This document shows, piece by piece, positions 8,639-17,524 of a stretch of 64,000 bases of DNA (position 1 is the stretch's first letter; every line of letters begins with the position of its first letter). The notes under the pieces were generated by a model. It saw only the letters and a list, made by a program, of their open reading frames with translations, ran no database searches and was not told where the DNA came from. The position numbers and the translations under genes were made by a program. The stretch is from Woeseia sp037968755 (lineage in GTDB: Bacteria > Pseudomonadota > Gammaproteobacteria > Steroidobacterales > Woeseiaceae), in NCBI GenBank assembly GCA_037968755.1, contig JBBKWB010000080.1:62001-126000 (forward strand). The letters run 5' to 3'.

Positions 8639-9561
8639 GTGGGGTCGCGGCTGTCTTTGTGCTGCAGGACGCGTGCCTGGCCGATCCAGTCCTCGCGATG
8701 TATGCGCGATTTGAAGCCGCGGAGTTCGCCCGCAACCCGGTCGATATCGTAGTCATTCATCGTGGCGATCTGACCGAAGCGGTGGAAACCCAGCGTGTTC
8801 AGCGTTTTCTCGATGGCCGGGCCTATTCCCTTGATCCGCTTAAGGTCGTCGCGCGGCACCTTGTCAGCATCGGCAAATCCGCTCATGTCCGTTTCGCTGG
8901 TGTCGTCGTACTGGTCGTTGGACGCATTCAGGTCGTCCAGCGAGGCGTCAGCTATCGGTTCAATGCGGGTTTCATTTGATGCTGCGCCGGCCTCAAGGCT
9001 AGCGACCCGTGCATGCGCACGTGCCAATTCAAGTTCGAGCTCCTGTGCCTCAAGATCGCGCAAGCGATAGCGCTCAACCAGAGGTGGTATGCGTTCCTGC
9101 CATTTGCCGAGTTCGCCCTTGAGGTGTGCGATTTTTTCATCCTTGGCACGTAGTTCGGTGTCGAACGCGTCCTGGCGGACGTCTGCAGTTTCCACTTTGC
9201 GGCGCAGCTTCTTGTATTGCACTGCAGCGATTTCGAGTTTGTTGCGATAGCTTCTGAGCTTTTCCTGCAGCTGGTCGCGCAGTAACAACGTTTCCTTTAG
9301 TTCTGCGGTGAGGGCGCCGGCGCGCTGTCGCTGGTCTTTGCTCGAGGCCTGGTACTGGCTGTTCTGCTCCATCAGCCGGGTGTTCTGCCCGGCGATCCGA
9401 TCATGCTCCGTGCGTTGTGCATCGATCTGGTGTTGCCAGCCCGCGCTGATGGCTAGCTTCTCGCGGGCAGCTCGTCGGCCACGCAAGTACCAACCCAAAA
9501 GGGCCGCGAGAATGGCGACTGAACCCAGGATGCCAACAACGGGCATTGTGATTTGTGGCAT
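8635..9561 (-). CDS. Membrane-anchored coiled-coil protein with C-terminal helix-hairpin-helix
   Basis: Residues about 7-27 form a single transmembrane helix (GILGSVAILAALLGWYLRGR). Residues about 35-190 are a long charged coiled coil (QEKLRSYRNKLEIAAVQYKK). Residues about 235-300 carry a helix-hairpin-helix unit (DDLKRIKGIGPAIEKTL, LGFHRFGQIA) of the kind annotated as flap-endonuclease-1-like predicted 5' nuclease. No catalytic nuclease residues are visible; this fold usually binds DNA or protein. It is the first gene of a coupled pair with the OmpA-domain gene, hinting at an envelope role. Function unknown. Confidence 0.75.
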   Translation of the reverse strand: MPQITMPVVGILGSVAILAALLGWYLRGRRAAREKLAISAGWQHQIDAQRTEHDRIAGQNTRLMEQNSQYQASSKDQRQRAGALTAELKETLLLRDQLQEKLRSYRNKLEIAAVQYKKLRRKVETADVRQDAFDTELRAKDEKIAHLKGELGKWQERIPPLVERYRLRDLEAQELELELARAHARVASLEAGAASNETRIEPIADASLDDLNASNDQYDDTSETDMSGFADADKVPRDDLKRIKGIGPAIEKTLNTLGFHRFGQIATMNDYDIDRVAGELRGFKSRIHREDWIGQARVLQHKDSRDPT

Positions 9562-9823
9562 CTAAGGAGTCCTTATGCGCTGCTGGGCCGTTCTGTCCTG
9601 GGTAGCTCGTCGCCCGGATGATGCCTCAAACATGCTGTATCCCGCTGCTCGCGCTTGTCGGTACCTGGCAGGGTCCCGCGTCATCACGCTGTGCGAATAA
9701 TTCTATGTCAATCAAAGCCTCGCAAGCCAGCAATGCCGGATCCGCGACATGCGCCAGCCTGCGGGTCATGTATCATCGGCTGCTGATCCGCGACAGGCAA
9801 CGGCACAAGGAACCCCCTGATCC

Positions 9824-11662
9824 ATGGACGAACATCATATAGTTCTGGCGATTGTCACTGTCGCCGGGCTCGGCATCGCGGCGCAATGGCTGGCATGGTG
9901 GTTGAAGCTGCCAGCGATTGTCTTGTTGGCTGCGGTTGGCCTGGTGATGGGACCGGGACTCGGCTGGATTGATCCCAGTGCTGACTTCGGTGTCTATCTG
10001 CGTCCCGTCGTCAGCCTCTGCGTGGCCATCATCCTGTTCGAAGGCGGCCTGAGCCTGCATCTCAGCGAGCTGAAAGAAGCGGCGACAGGAGTGCGCCGCC
10101 TGGTTTACCTTGGTGCGCCGCTGGCCTGGGCGTGTTCGTCACTTTGCGCACATTTTATCGGCGGCCTCGACTGGCCGGTCTCGATTGTATTCGGGGCGAT
10201 CATGGTGGTCACCGGGCCAACTGTCATCATGCCGATGTTGCGCCAGGCTGCACTCAACCGGCGCACGGCGTCGTACCTGAAATGGGAAGGCATCGTAAAT
10301 GACCCCATCGGTGCCTTGCTGGCCGTGCTCGCATTCCAGTTCTTCATCTTCCAGGGCAGTGGCAGCGGTTGGCAGGAGGTATTGCAGGGAATCGGCCTGG
10401 CTATCGTCTGCAGCCTGATACTGGGCGGCTTCGTTGGCTGGGCAATCTCCCGCGCGATTCGCGTTGGCTGGGTGCCCGAATACCTGAAAAGCCCGGTACT
10501 GCTTGGCCTCGTGCTGGTGGTCTACGCGTTATCCGACATGATTCAGAAGGAAGCCGGGCTGCTGGCAGTCACGATCATGGGCATCGTGGTCGGCAACATG
10601 AACCTGCCCGGTATCGGCGACATGAAGCGCTTCAAGGAATACATCACGATCATGCTTGTGTCGGTCGTGTTCGTTTCGCTGACGGCGGACCTTGATGCCA
10701 AATCTCTGATCGACATAGGCTGGCGCGGCGTTGCACTGGTTGTCGCGATCATGGTGATCGCGCGGCCAGCCGCCATCATGCTGTCAACCATTGGTGCTGG
10801 CATGCAATTCAATGAACGTGTGTTGCTAAGCTGGATTGCACCGCGCGGTATCGTCGCGGCGGCTACTGCCGGTTTGATGGGGCCGCGCCTTGTCGATGCA
10901 GGCTACCCCGCCGAAGTGCTGTTGCCACTCGTATTCGCCATCATTTTCGCGACCGTTTTCAGCCATGGCCTGACCATCAACTGGGTCGCGGCGCGGCTTG
11001 GCCTGTCATCACGACATCGCGACGGCGTACTGATCGTTGGTGCATCCCCATGGACTGTGGCGATGGCGCAGGTGCTGCGCGATATGAAAGTTAACGTACT
11101 GCTTGCTGACACCTCATGGCATAACCTGCGCGAGGCGCGGCTTGCCGGGATCCCGGTTTTTTACGGCGAGATACTGTCGGAATTTGCCGAGGAGTCTGTC
11201 GAGCTTGCGCATGTCCGTACGGTACTCGCGGCAACGCGCAATGATGCCTACAACGCATTGGTGTGTACGGCATTGGCGCCGGAGATTGGCCAGCGCAATG
11301 TTCTGCAACTGGCCATGGGCGGCGGCGACGACGACGAAGATCCGAAGGCGCTGGCGCGGCCACGACGTGGTGGTGTTGCCTTTGATGCCGACGCAGATTT
11401 CGAGCTGCTATGGCGTAATCTGGTGCGCGGCTGGAAATTTTCGAAGACACGCATTTCGGAGAATTACACCTACGAGCAATTCTGCGAAGACCGGCATGCT
11501 GATGCGATTGAGATTCTGAAAATGAACGAGGACGGCAACGTTGCGTTCATGGCTGCCGAGCATTCGGTGTCGTTGGACAAGGGTGCGACCATCGTCTCCT
11601 TTGCGCCGGAAAAACACGCGAAACCGAAGGAGGTCGTCGATGCCGAGCCCGCCCCGGCCTGA
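9824..11662 (+). CDS. CPA1-family cation/proton antiporter with C-terminal TrkA-N-like domain
   Basis: This inner-membrane exchanger of Na+ or K+ against H+ supports pH and salt balance. About twelve to thirteen helices fill residues 1-390. Family motifs are ILFEGGLSL, VVTGPTVIMPMLR and the core WEGIVNDPIGALL with the ion-binding Asp pair region. After residue 395 comes a Rossmann-like regulatory domain (GVLIVGASPWTVAMAQVL, VRTVLAATRNDAYNALVC) followed by about 100 further residues, giving 612 in all. Close relatives are annotated as NhaP or sodium:proton antiporters. Its 3' end overlaps the next start by 23 bp. Confidence 0.88.
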   Translation: MDEHHIVLAIVTVAGLGIAAQWLAWWLKLPAIVLLAAVGLVMGPGLGWIDPSADFGVYLRPVVSLCVAIILFEGGLSLHLSELKEAATGVRRLVYLGAPLAWACSSLCAHFIGGLDWPVSIVFGAIMVVTGPTVIMPMLRQAALNRRTASYLKWEGIVNDPIGALLAVLAFQFFIFQGSGSGWQEVLQGIGLAIVCSLILGGFVGWAISRAIRVGWVPEYLKSPVLLGLVLVVYALSDMIQKEAGLLAVTIMGIVVGNMNLPGIGDMKRFKEYITIMLVSVVFVSLTADLDAKSLIDIGWRGVALVVAIMVIARPAAIMLSTIGAGMQFNERVLLSWIAPRGIVAAATAGLMGPRLVDAGYPAEVLLPLVFAIIFATVFSHGLTINWVAARLGLSSRHRDGVLIVGASPWTVAMAQVLRDMKVNVLLADTSWHNLREARLAGIPVFYGEILSEFAEESVELAHVRTVLAATRNDAYNALVCTALAPEIGQRNVLQLAMGGGDDDEDPKALARPRRGGVAFDADADFELLWRNLVRGWKFSKTRISENYTYEQFCEDRHADAIEILKMNEDGNVAFMAAEHSVSLDKGATIVSFAPEKHAKPKEVVDAEPAPA

Positions 11663-12290
11663 AGGATTGTTCATCGACGGCCCGGCCGGTCGTCTGGAAG
11701 CCTTGCTGGAAACACCACAAGACGATACGCGGCCCGGCTCGGTTCTGGTTTGCCACCCGCATCCTCAGCAGGGCGGCACAATGCAGAATAAGGTGGTGCA
11801 TACGCTTGCCCGCGCCTTTGTGCGTTGCGGTCTGCGTGCATTGCGATTCAATTTTCGTGGTGTGGGCAAAAGCGAGGGTACATTCGACGAAGCGCGCGGC
11901 GAGCTCGACGATGCGCTGGCAACGCTGGCTTATCTCAAGAAGCACTGGCCGGACGAACCGGTCTGGATTGCCGGGTTTTCATTCGGTGCCGCTATAGCCA
12001 TTCGTGCGGCCGCCACGCAAACGCCCGCTGGCCTCGTCAGCGTGGCGCCGGCTGTGTACCGCTTCGCCAACGACCTCGGCGTGCAACCTGCTTGTCCATG
12101 GTTGATCGTGCACGGTGATCAGGACGAATTGATACCGGTGGATGAAACCATCGAATGGGTCAACACAATGGAAGCTGGACCCGAGTTGCAGATATTCCCG
12201 GATACCGGGCATTTCTTTCACGGCAAACTTGTCGAGTTACGGGAGACGGTGGTGCAGTTCGTAGAGAGCCAGCAGGCGGCACGTCAGTAA
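11640..12290 (+). CDS. Alpha/beta hydrolase (COG2945-like)
   Basis: This is a 216-aa cytosolic serine hydrolase. It shows CHPHPQQGGTMQNKVV at the oxyanion region, nucleophile elbow GFSFGAA, the acid in HGDQDELIP and the histidine in DTGHFFHG, so the triad is complete. Substrate is unknown; such short relatives are usually called esterase-like. I set the start at the ATG at 11640 because a perfect AAGGAGG lies six bases upstream (11627-11633). This places it inside the end of the antiporter gene, so the two are co-transcribed and translationally linked. Confidence 0.85.
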   Translation: MPSPPRPEGLFIDGPAGRLEALLETPQDDTRPGSVLVCHPHPQQGGTMQNKVVHTLARAFVRCGLRALRFNFRGVGKSEGTFDEARGELDDALATLAYLKKHWPDEPVWIAGFSFGAAIAIRAAATQTPAGLVSVAPAVYRFANDLGVQPACPWLIVHGDQDELIPVDETIEWVNTMEAGPELQIFPDTGHFFHGKLVELRETVVQFVESQQAARQ

Positions 12291-12336
12291 GTGCGACAGG
12301 CGATGCCGATGATGTGTGGCTAAGTGTGATAGTCGC

Positions 12337-12362
12337 GACTTGATCTTGCACTGAGTGTCCGA
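12337..12362. repeat. Outer inverted arm, left (repeat locus 1)
   Basis: This 26-base arm, starting GACTTGATCTTGCACT, pairs with 12688-12713 at 24 of 26 positions and encloses both hairpins of locus 1. The second repeat locus near 35.5 kb shows no such outer arms. Confidence 0.75.
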
Positions 12363-12407
12363 ACATGGAGGGCAGTCGCCGAGGCCTGCGACCCTGCGAC
12401 GGACTAA

Positions 12408-12492
12408 GGCAGTGTCTCCCGGGACCTCTTTGGAGGGAATAAAGCGGACCGCAGGGAGCCATCCCTCTAAAGAGGTCCCGGGAGACGCTGTC
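12408..12492 (+). repeat. Palindromic hairpin element A (repeat locus 1)
   Basis: Arms of 31 bases (12408-12438 and 12462-12492) pair throughout with three G-T wobbles and no mismatch. The 23-base loop at 12439-12461 reads ATAAAGCGGACCG, then CAGGGAGCCA. The stem sequence matches element D near 35.7 kb, and the loop matches elements B, C and D apart from one base or an insertion. Strand is given by the loop orientation. Confidence 0.9.
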
Positions 12493-12562
12493 GAACGGTT
12501 GGCACTATGCTTCGACAGCGGCAAAGCAAAACAGCCAACATCAATTCGGTAGCAAGCCCTCC

Positions 12563-12649
12563 GAGAAGGCGCCCGGCTGACCTGTTTAGGCGGATGGCTC
12601 CCTTCGGTCCGCTTTATTCCACCTAAACAGGTCAGCCGGACGCCTTCTC
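12563..12649 (-). repeat. Palindromic hairpin element B (repeat locus 1)
   Basis: Arms 12563-12594 and 12618-12649 are 32 bases each. The loop 12595-12617 is the reverse complement of the ATAAAGCGGACCG loop. On the minus strand the two imperfections are G-T pairs; on the plus strand they would be A-C. The stem is related to element C at 35559-35645, with several paired substitutions. The spacer between A and B resembles, in reverse, the C-D spacer. Confidence 0.9.
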
Positions 12650-12687
12650 TTACATCGACAGTTACCCGGAGTTTTTTGGGACGGCGA

Positions 12688-12713
12688 TCGGACACCGAGT
12701 GCAAGATCAAGTC
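12688..12713. repeat. Outer inverted arm, right (repeat locus 1)
   Basis: This is the partner of 12337-12362 (TCGGACACCGAGTGCAAGAT onward). Mismatches occur only at two adjacent positions in the middle of the arm. Confidence 0.75.
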
Positions 12714-12727
12714 TCGATCGCCACGGC

Positions 12728-12770
12728 TCAAGCGCCTGCACGTTGAACGCAATCGCGTGGTGGCGCTTGA
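12728..12770. repeat. Third hairpin in locus 1
   Basis: TCAAGCGCC (12728-12736) and GGCGCTTGA (12762-12770) form perfect 9-bp arms around a 25-base spacer. CCAC and GTGG just outside could extend the stem after a bulge. It has no ATAAAGCGG loop, so it is not a member of the A-D family. Confidence 0.55.
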
Positions 12771-12854
12771 AGTGGCTAGGCCCCCCCATTCCAACAGTCG
12801 CGGCCGCGGCCGTTTTGTGGGTCGGTGTTCAATTCGCAGCCTGTCGAGACAGGC

Positions 12855-12882
12855 AAAAAAAACCGGGCAAAGCCCGGTTTTT
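12855..12882 (-). terminator. Terminator of the HU-like gene (bidirectional)
   Basis: AACCGGGC / GCCCGGTT arms (12861-12868, 12872-12879) close a 3-base loop. An A-tract on the left and a T-tract on the right allow termination from either side. The leftward reading, with eight U residues, ends the HU-like transcript 25 bp past its stop. Confidence 0.85.
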
Positions 12883-12907
12883 GAATATCGATCAAAGAGA
12901 ATCGATA

Positions 12908-13246
12908 TCAGACCATGTCTTTCAGGCCTTTCAGTGCCGCAACCTTGACGGTCTTTGACGCTGGTTTTGCCTTGAACATCATCTCTTCGCCAGTGAACGG
13001 GTTAACGCCCTTGCGAGCTTTCGTTGCTGGCTTCTTGACGACGCGCATTTTCAGGAGACCTGGAATGGTGAACAGCCCAGGAGCGGCGCGACCACCGAGA
13101 TTCTTCTTGATCTGTGCCGAGAGAGAATCGAATACAGCACCGACGTCTTTCTTCGTCAGACCAGTGTCTTCCGCGATGCGGGCGTAAATCTCAGATTTTG
13201 TCGGCGGCTTCTTGGTGCTATCGCCGGCCTTTTTCTTTGCTGCCAT
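12908..13246 (-). CDS. HU/IHF-family histone-like DNA-binding protein
   Basis: This 112-aa nucleoid protein belongs to the HU family. A lysine-rich tail (MAAKKKAGDSTKKPPTKSE) precedes the helical dimerisation domain (YARIAEDTGLTKKDV), and the DNA-binding arm holds RKGVNPFTGEE, the family's NPxTGE hallmark. The tail makes it longer than the 90-aa HU and similar to the extended HU-like proteins annotated in Xanthomonas and related bacteria. I take the ATG at 13246, preceded by AGGAGT, over a longer in-frame reading to 13297. It is single-gene, ended by a strong terminator. Confidence 0.93.
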   Translation of the reverse strand: MAAKKKAGDSTKKPPTKSEIYARIAEDTGLTKKDVGAVFDSLSAQIKKNLGGRAAPGLFTIPGLLKMRVVKKPATKARKGVNPFTGEEMMFKAKPASKTVKVAALKGLKDMV

Positions 13247-13398
13247 GAAAAAGTGACTCCTGTAAAAATAACAAAACGGGCGTTGCCCGCGACTCAAAAC
13301 CTGCGCGACGATATCACAAGATGGCAGGTCGGTTAAGCGAAAATGCTAAGAAATACCGCAAAAAAACAGTGTTTAGGAGAAATTTCGCTCCGCGGACG

Positions 13399-13872
13399 TC
13401 AGTTCGTATAGAACTGGCGCTTGAAGCGTACCTCAATCGACTCATCCTGACCGTCCGGAGTGACCGAAATATCGAATACGAGTGTTTCGCTGTTGGCGAC
13501 AGGAATCTCCCCAATGTAGTAGATCGCTTCCTGTTCCTGAATTTTGCGCATGGTGACGTTTTTCATTTGCCCGGTCAGGTTGACGGTTTTCACGGTCACT
13601 GCGCCGGTTGCTGAGGCGCCACCGTCCTGGACGATAATAGAAACATTCAACATTGCACGGTTCTTGCTGCGCACGATGTTGTACTGACGGGCAACTTCCG
13701 GGGGCAATTGATCGGTGGATTGCGCACTGAAATGAATCGTGTAGCCGTCCGCGCTGACTGACGATGCTTCGGCCGGTTGTGCCTGTGGCACTGTTGCAGA
13801 TTCCCCGGGACCTCCACAGCCTGCGAGCAACAAAACAAGACAAGATGCAAAGAATGCTGTTCTCGGAATCAT
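13399..13872 (-). CDS. DUF4426 family lipoprotein
   Basis: This is an exported 157-aa lipoprotein of unknown function. A signal peptide ends at the lipobox LAGC with Cys19. The mature part matches the DUF4426 pattern: YTIHFSAQSTDQL, PEVARQYNIVRSKNRAMLNV, and EAIYYIGEIPVANSETL. In gammaproteobacteria this family commonly follows yggT/yggU and proC, as here. The start is the Met before IPRTAFF; a longer frame to 13983 runs into yggU and has no signal logic. It lies 85 bp after yggU, same strand, probably last in the operon. Confidence 0.85.
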   Translation of the reverse strand: MIPRTAFFASCLVLLLAGCGGPGESATVPQAQPAEASSVSADGYTIHFSAQSTDQLPPEVARQYNIVRSKNRAMLNVSIIVQDGGASATGAVTVKTVNLTGQMKNVTMRKIQEQEAIYYIGEIPVANSETLVFDISVTPDGQDESIEVRFKRQFYTN

Positions 13873-13957
13873 AGTGTTCTTTCCCCCCGCTGAAGCCCGC
13901 TCAATTTCGTGCTCACTATAGCCTGTTTTCCCCGCCTGTCCTATGCCTCGACGGAAT

Positions 13958-14257
13958 TTATTGCCCGGACGATTGCAGGTCATCCTGCAGACATTTGAGG
14001 ACTTTGCCCGGTTTCTTGATCAGGACTTGTTTGCTCCGCGACGATTTGCCGCGAACAATCTCGACAGCCGACTTTGGCACTCCGAATGCTTTCGCAAGTT
14101 GCCTGATTACATCATGATTTGCCGCGCCATCCGCCGGTATGGCGGTAGTCCGCACACGCAGCACGCCATCAAGCATACCTTGCAGCTCGTTACGCGCTGC
14201 ACGCGGTATAACCTTTATTCGAATGAGCAGGTTGGCATTCGCAAGCTTGCTACTCAC
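13958..14257 (-). CDS. yggU: DUF167 / UPF0235 protein YggU
   Basis: A 99-aa conserved cytosolic protein of unknown biochemical role. The DUF167 pattern is clear: KVIPRAARNELQG, LRVRTTAIPADGAANHDVI, and KAFGVPKSAVEIVRGKSSRSK. It starts with GTG, overlapping the yggT stop as GTGA, and so is coupled to yggT in the proC-yggT-yggU operon seen in many gammaproteobacteria. Confidence 0.93.
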   Translation of the reverse strand: MSSKLANANLLIRIKVIPRAARNELQGMLDGVLRVRTTAIPADGAANHDVIRQLAKAFGVPKSAVEIVRGKSSRSKQVLIKKPGKVLKCLQDDLQSSGQ

Positions 14258-14802
14258 ACCGCAAAGGGTCGCAGGGAGTCGAGAAATATAGTACCGGCCT
14301 GCAACAGGATGATCGCGAATATTGGCGAAATATCGAGCCCGCCGAGCGACGGAATGATTTTTCGAAACGGTCGCAATACCGGCTCAGCCAGCGAACTGAT
14401 CATCGCGACGATCGGGTGATAAGTTTGTGGCGCGACCCAGCTCAGGATGACACTGATCAATACAACAAAGAAAAACAGCTGCAGGCTGTGCACGGCGAGC
14501 TCGATGATAGTGACCAGGCCAATCGTAATGGGGTCGTATATGCGCCCGCTCAGCATCAGAAGCAGAAGTATGGTGATCACTTGCAGTACGACCAACACAA
14601 GCACGGTCGCTGTATCCACACGGCCCAACGGTGGTAGCACGCGGCGTATCGGCATAATCGCGGGCGAGGTAATTTTCAGAATTCCCTGGGCCAGAGGATT
14701 GCGAAAGTCGACCCGCAATACCGGCATCCAGAAACGCAGCAGGAACAATAACAGCAGCAATTGAGAAACCGCGCCAACGATAAAGTACAAAGCCTGGGTC
14801 AT
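14254..14802 (-). CDS. yggT: YggT family integral membrane protein
   Basis: A 182-aa inner-membrane protein with two YGGT repeats, each two hydrophobic helices. The repeats carry the family motifs RFWMPVLRVDFRNPLAQ and VLSWVAPQTYHPIVAMI, followed by PVLRPFRKIIPSLGGLDISP. The family is linked to cell division placement and ion homeostasis in various bacteria, but the molecular role is unsettled. It overlaps proC upstream (ATGA, 14799-14802) and yggU downstream (GTGA). Confidence 0.93.
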   Translation of the reverse strand: MTQALYFIVGAVSQLLLLLFLLRFWMPVLRVDFRNPLAQGILKITSPAIMPIRRVLPPLGRVDTATVLVLVVLQVITILLLLMLSGRIYDPITIGLVTIIELAVHSLQLFFFVVLISVILSWVAPQTYHPIVAMISSLAEPVLRPFRKIIPSLGGLDISPIFAIILLQAGTIFLDSLRPFAV

Positions 14803-15644
14803 GTTTTTTTCTGTCCGGTGGATGCGCCTGTAGCGGCTAATTCTGTTGCACGATCACGCGCTGCCAGTATGGCGCCGGCAAACATATCACGAACACCGCT
14901 CGCCTCCAGGTGTTCGAAAGCAGCGGTAGTTGTTCCGCCCGGCGAGCGCACCCGGTCGATTAGAGTCTGCATCGGCTCCTGTTCGGCAAGTGCCAGCGAT
15001 GCCGCACCGCGCGCCGTCTCGATCGCAAGAGTGCGCGCTATCGCCGGGTCGATGCCGAATTTCACGGCGGATTCGATCATCACATCTATAAGCCAGTAAA
15101 AATAAGCCGGTCCTGTGCCGGAAACGGCAGTGACCGCATCAATGAGTTCCTCGCTATCCAGCCAGACAACCTGGCCGACCGCGGACATGATCTTCTCGGC
15201 GAGGTCGCGCTGACGGCTGTCTGCCTGGGTATTGGCAATGAGTGCGGAGACGCCCTGGTCGATGAGTGCGGGTTGGTTGGGCATGACCCGGACAACGCAC
15301 AGGTCACCGCCCAGCCAGGATTCGATATCCGCAATGCGCGGCCCGGCGGCGATGGACATGATCAATGGTTTGCGCTGCTGCACGGTTTCCGCGAGAGCGC
15401 GGCAAACCTGTTGCAGAATCTGTGGCTTCACTGCGAACAGCAGAATATCGGCAGCCGCCGCAACCCGATTATTGTCGTCGGTAACGAGCGCACCGTACAG
15501 TTCTTGCCGCAAGCGCTCACATTGTTGCGGAACAGGTTCCGCGATCAGCAGGTCCGTTGCATGCATTCCGCCACGCAGCAAACCGCCAGCGATTGCCCGT
15601 GCCATATTGCCGCCGCCGATAAAGCCCATTTTTTCGTTAATCAT
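14799..15644 (-). CDS. proC: Pyrroline-5-carboxylate reductase
   Basis: ProC performs the last step of proline synthesis, NAD(P)H reduction of pyrroline-5-carboxylate. The N-terminal Rossmann motif is GFIGGGNMARAIAGGL; mid-protein VVRVMPNQPALIDQGVSAL is typical; the C-terminal dimer domain shows AVSGTGPAYFYWLID and RVRSPGGTTTAAFEHL. The length of 281 residues is slightly above E. coli ProC. Start is ATG at 15644; an alternative at MGFIGGG five codons on is possible. It heads the proC-yggT-yggU group. Confidence 0.96.
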   Translation of the reverse strand: MINEKMGFIGGGNMARAIAGGLLRGGMHATDLLIAEPVPQQCERLRQELYGALVTDDNNRVAAAADILLFAVKPQILQQVCRALAETVQQRKPLIMSIAAGPRIADIESWLGGDLCVVRVMPNQPALIDQGVSALIANTQADSRQRDLAEKIMSAVGQVVWLDSEELIDAVTAVSGTGPAYFYWLIDVMIESAVKFGIDPAIARTLAIETARGAASLALAEQEPMQTLIDRVRSPGGTTTAAFEHLEASGVRDMFAGAILAARDRATELAATGASTGQKKT

Positions 15645-15670
15645 TCGTAGCTCGCTCGCATGTTCTTGAT

Positions 15671-16357
15671 TCAGTTCCGACGCTCACCAAACAAAGCGGT
15701 GCCAATACGTACGATTGTTGCACCTTCATGAATAGCCGCCTTGTAGTCGGCCGTCATGCCCATTGACAGCGTGTCGAGGTCCAGACCGCGCTCAATGAGA
15801 TCTTGCTGCAACCCGCGCATTCGGGCGAACGGTTCACGCTGTTCGTGCAGGTTGTCGCGCACTGCAGGTATGCACATCAAGCCGCGCAAGCGTATGTGCG
15901 GTAATTCAGCAACCCGCATAGCGACCTCGGCAAGCTCTGCCGGGCGCAATCCGGACTTCGACGACTCGTCATCGATATTGACCTGCAAGCACACCTGCAA
16001 TTCGCCCGCGTGTGGCGGACGCTGTTCGCTCAGGCGGCGCGCTATCTTCAGCCTGTCGATTGTATGCACCCACTGATAGTGCTCGGCGACGACCCGGGTC
16101 TTGTTGCTTTGCAGGTGGCCGATGAAGTGCCAGCAGAGATCGTCGCGATCCAGCTCAGCCATCTTGTCGATGCCCTCCTGAGCGAAGTTCTCGCCGAACT
16201 GCCGCTGGCCCGCCGCGACGGCCGCCACGATGGCATCCACGGGCTGGCGCTTGCTCACGGCGAGCAGCTGCACGCTCCCAGGCGGGCGGCCTGCGGCCTG
16301 TGTCTCAAAGGCCAGCAAATCTTGGATTTTTCGAAAGTTTTCCGTGACTTTTATCAC
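15671..16357 (-). CDS. yggS: PLP homeostasis protein (YggS/PLPBP)
   Basis: This cytosolic PLP-binding protein buffers pyridoxal phosphate and affects amino-acid metabolism; it has no known catalytic activity. The PLP lysine lies in LLAVSKRQPVDAI. Other landmarks are FGENFAQEG, WHFIGHLQSNK, LQVNIDDESSKSGL and the phosphate loop SMGMTADYKAAI followed by VRIGTALFG. I place the start at the GTG at 16357, giving 228 residues and the usual short N-terminus; an ATG at 16429 would add 24 residues of non-family sequence and invade the pilT leader. It is divergent from pilT. Confidence 0.92.
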   Translation of the reverse strand: MIKVTENFRKIQDLLAFETQAAGRPPGSVQLLAVSKRQPVDAIVAAVAAGQRQFGENFAQEGIDKMAELDRDDLCWHFIGHLQSNKTRVVAEHYQWVHTIDRLKIARRLSEQRPPHAGELQVCLQVNIDDESSKSGLRPAELAEVAMRVAELPHIRLRGLMCIPAVRDNLHEQREPFARMRGLQQDLIERGLDLDTLSMGMTADYKAAIHEGATIVRIGTALFGERRN

Positions 16358-16444
16358 GTTTTGCTCGCAGTGCTTCGCTATACTAGGCAGCTCATTCGGC
16401 CGGGTTATGGTAAGTGCGGCCGCATTCATTCCAGAGGGAGAATC

Positions 16445-17485
<1,041 letters not shown>

Positions 17486-17524
17486 GCGTTAACGCAGTTA
17501 ATTGAAGGGCTGGAGATACCGGGA

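Noticed and set aside
12408..12649. Repeat loci as a CRISPR array
   Set aside because: Only two long palindromes per locus in opposite orientation, no regular spacers, and no cas genes.
12237..12794. A 185-codon leftward open frame across the repeat locus
   Set aside because: It runs straight through both palindromes and the third hairpin; the predicted peptide is low-complexity and mirrors the repeat arms.
16010..16444. Upstream extension of the pilT frame
   Set aside because: Antisense to yggS; PilT homology starts exactly at 16445.
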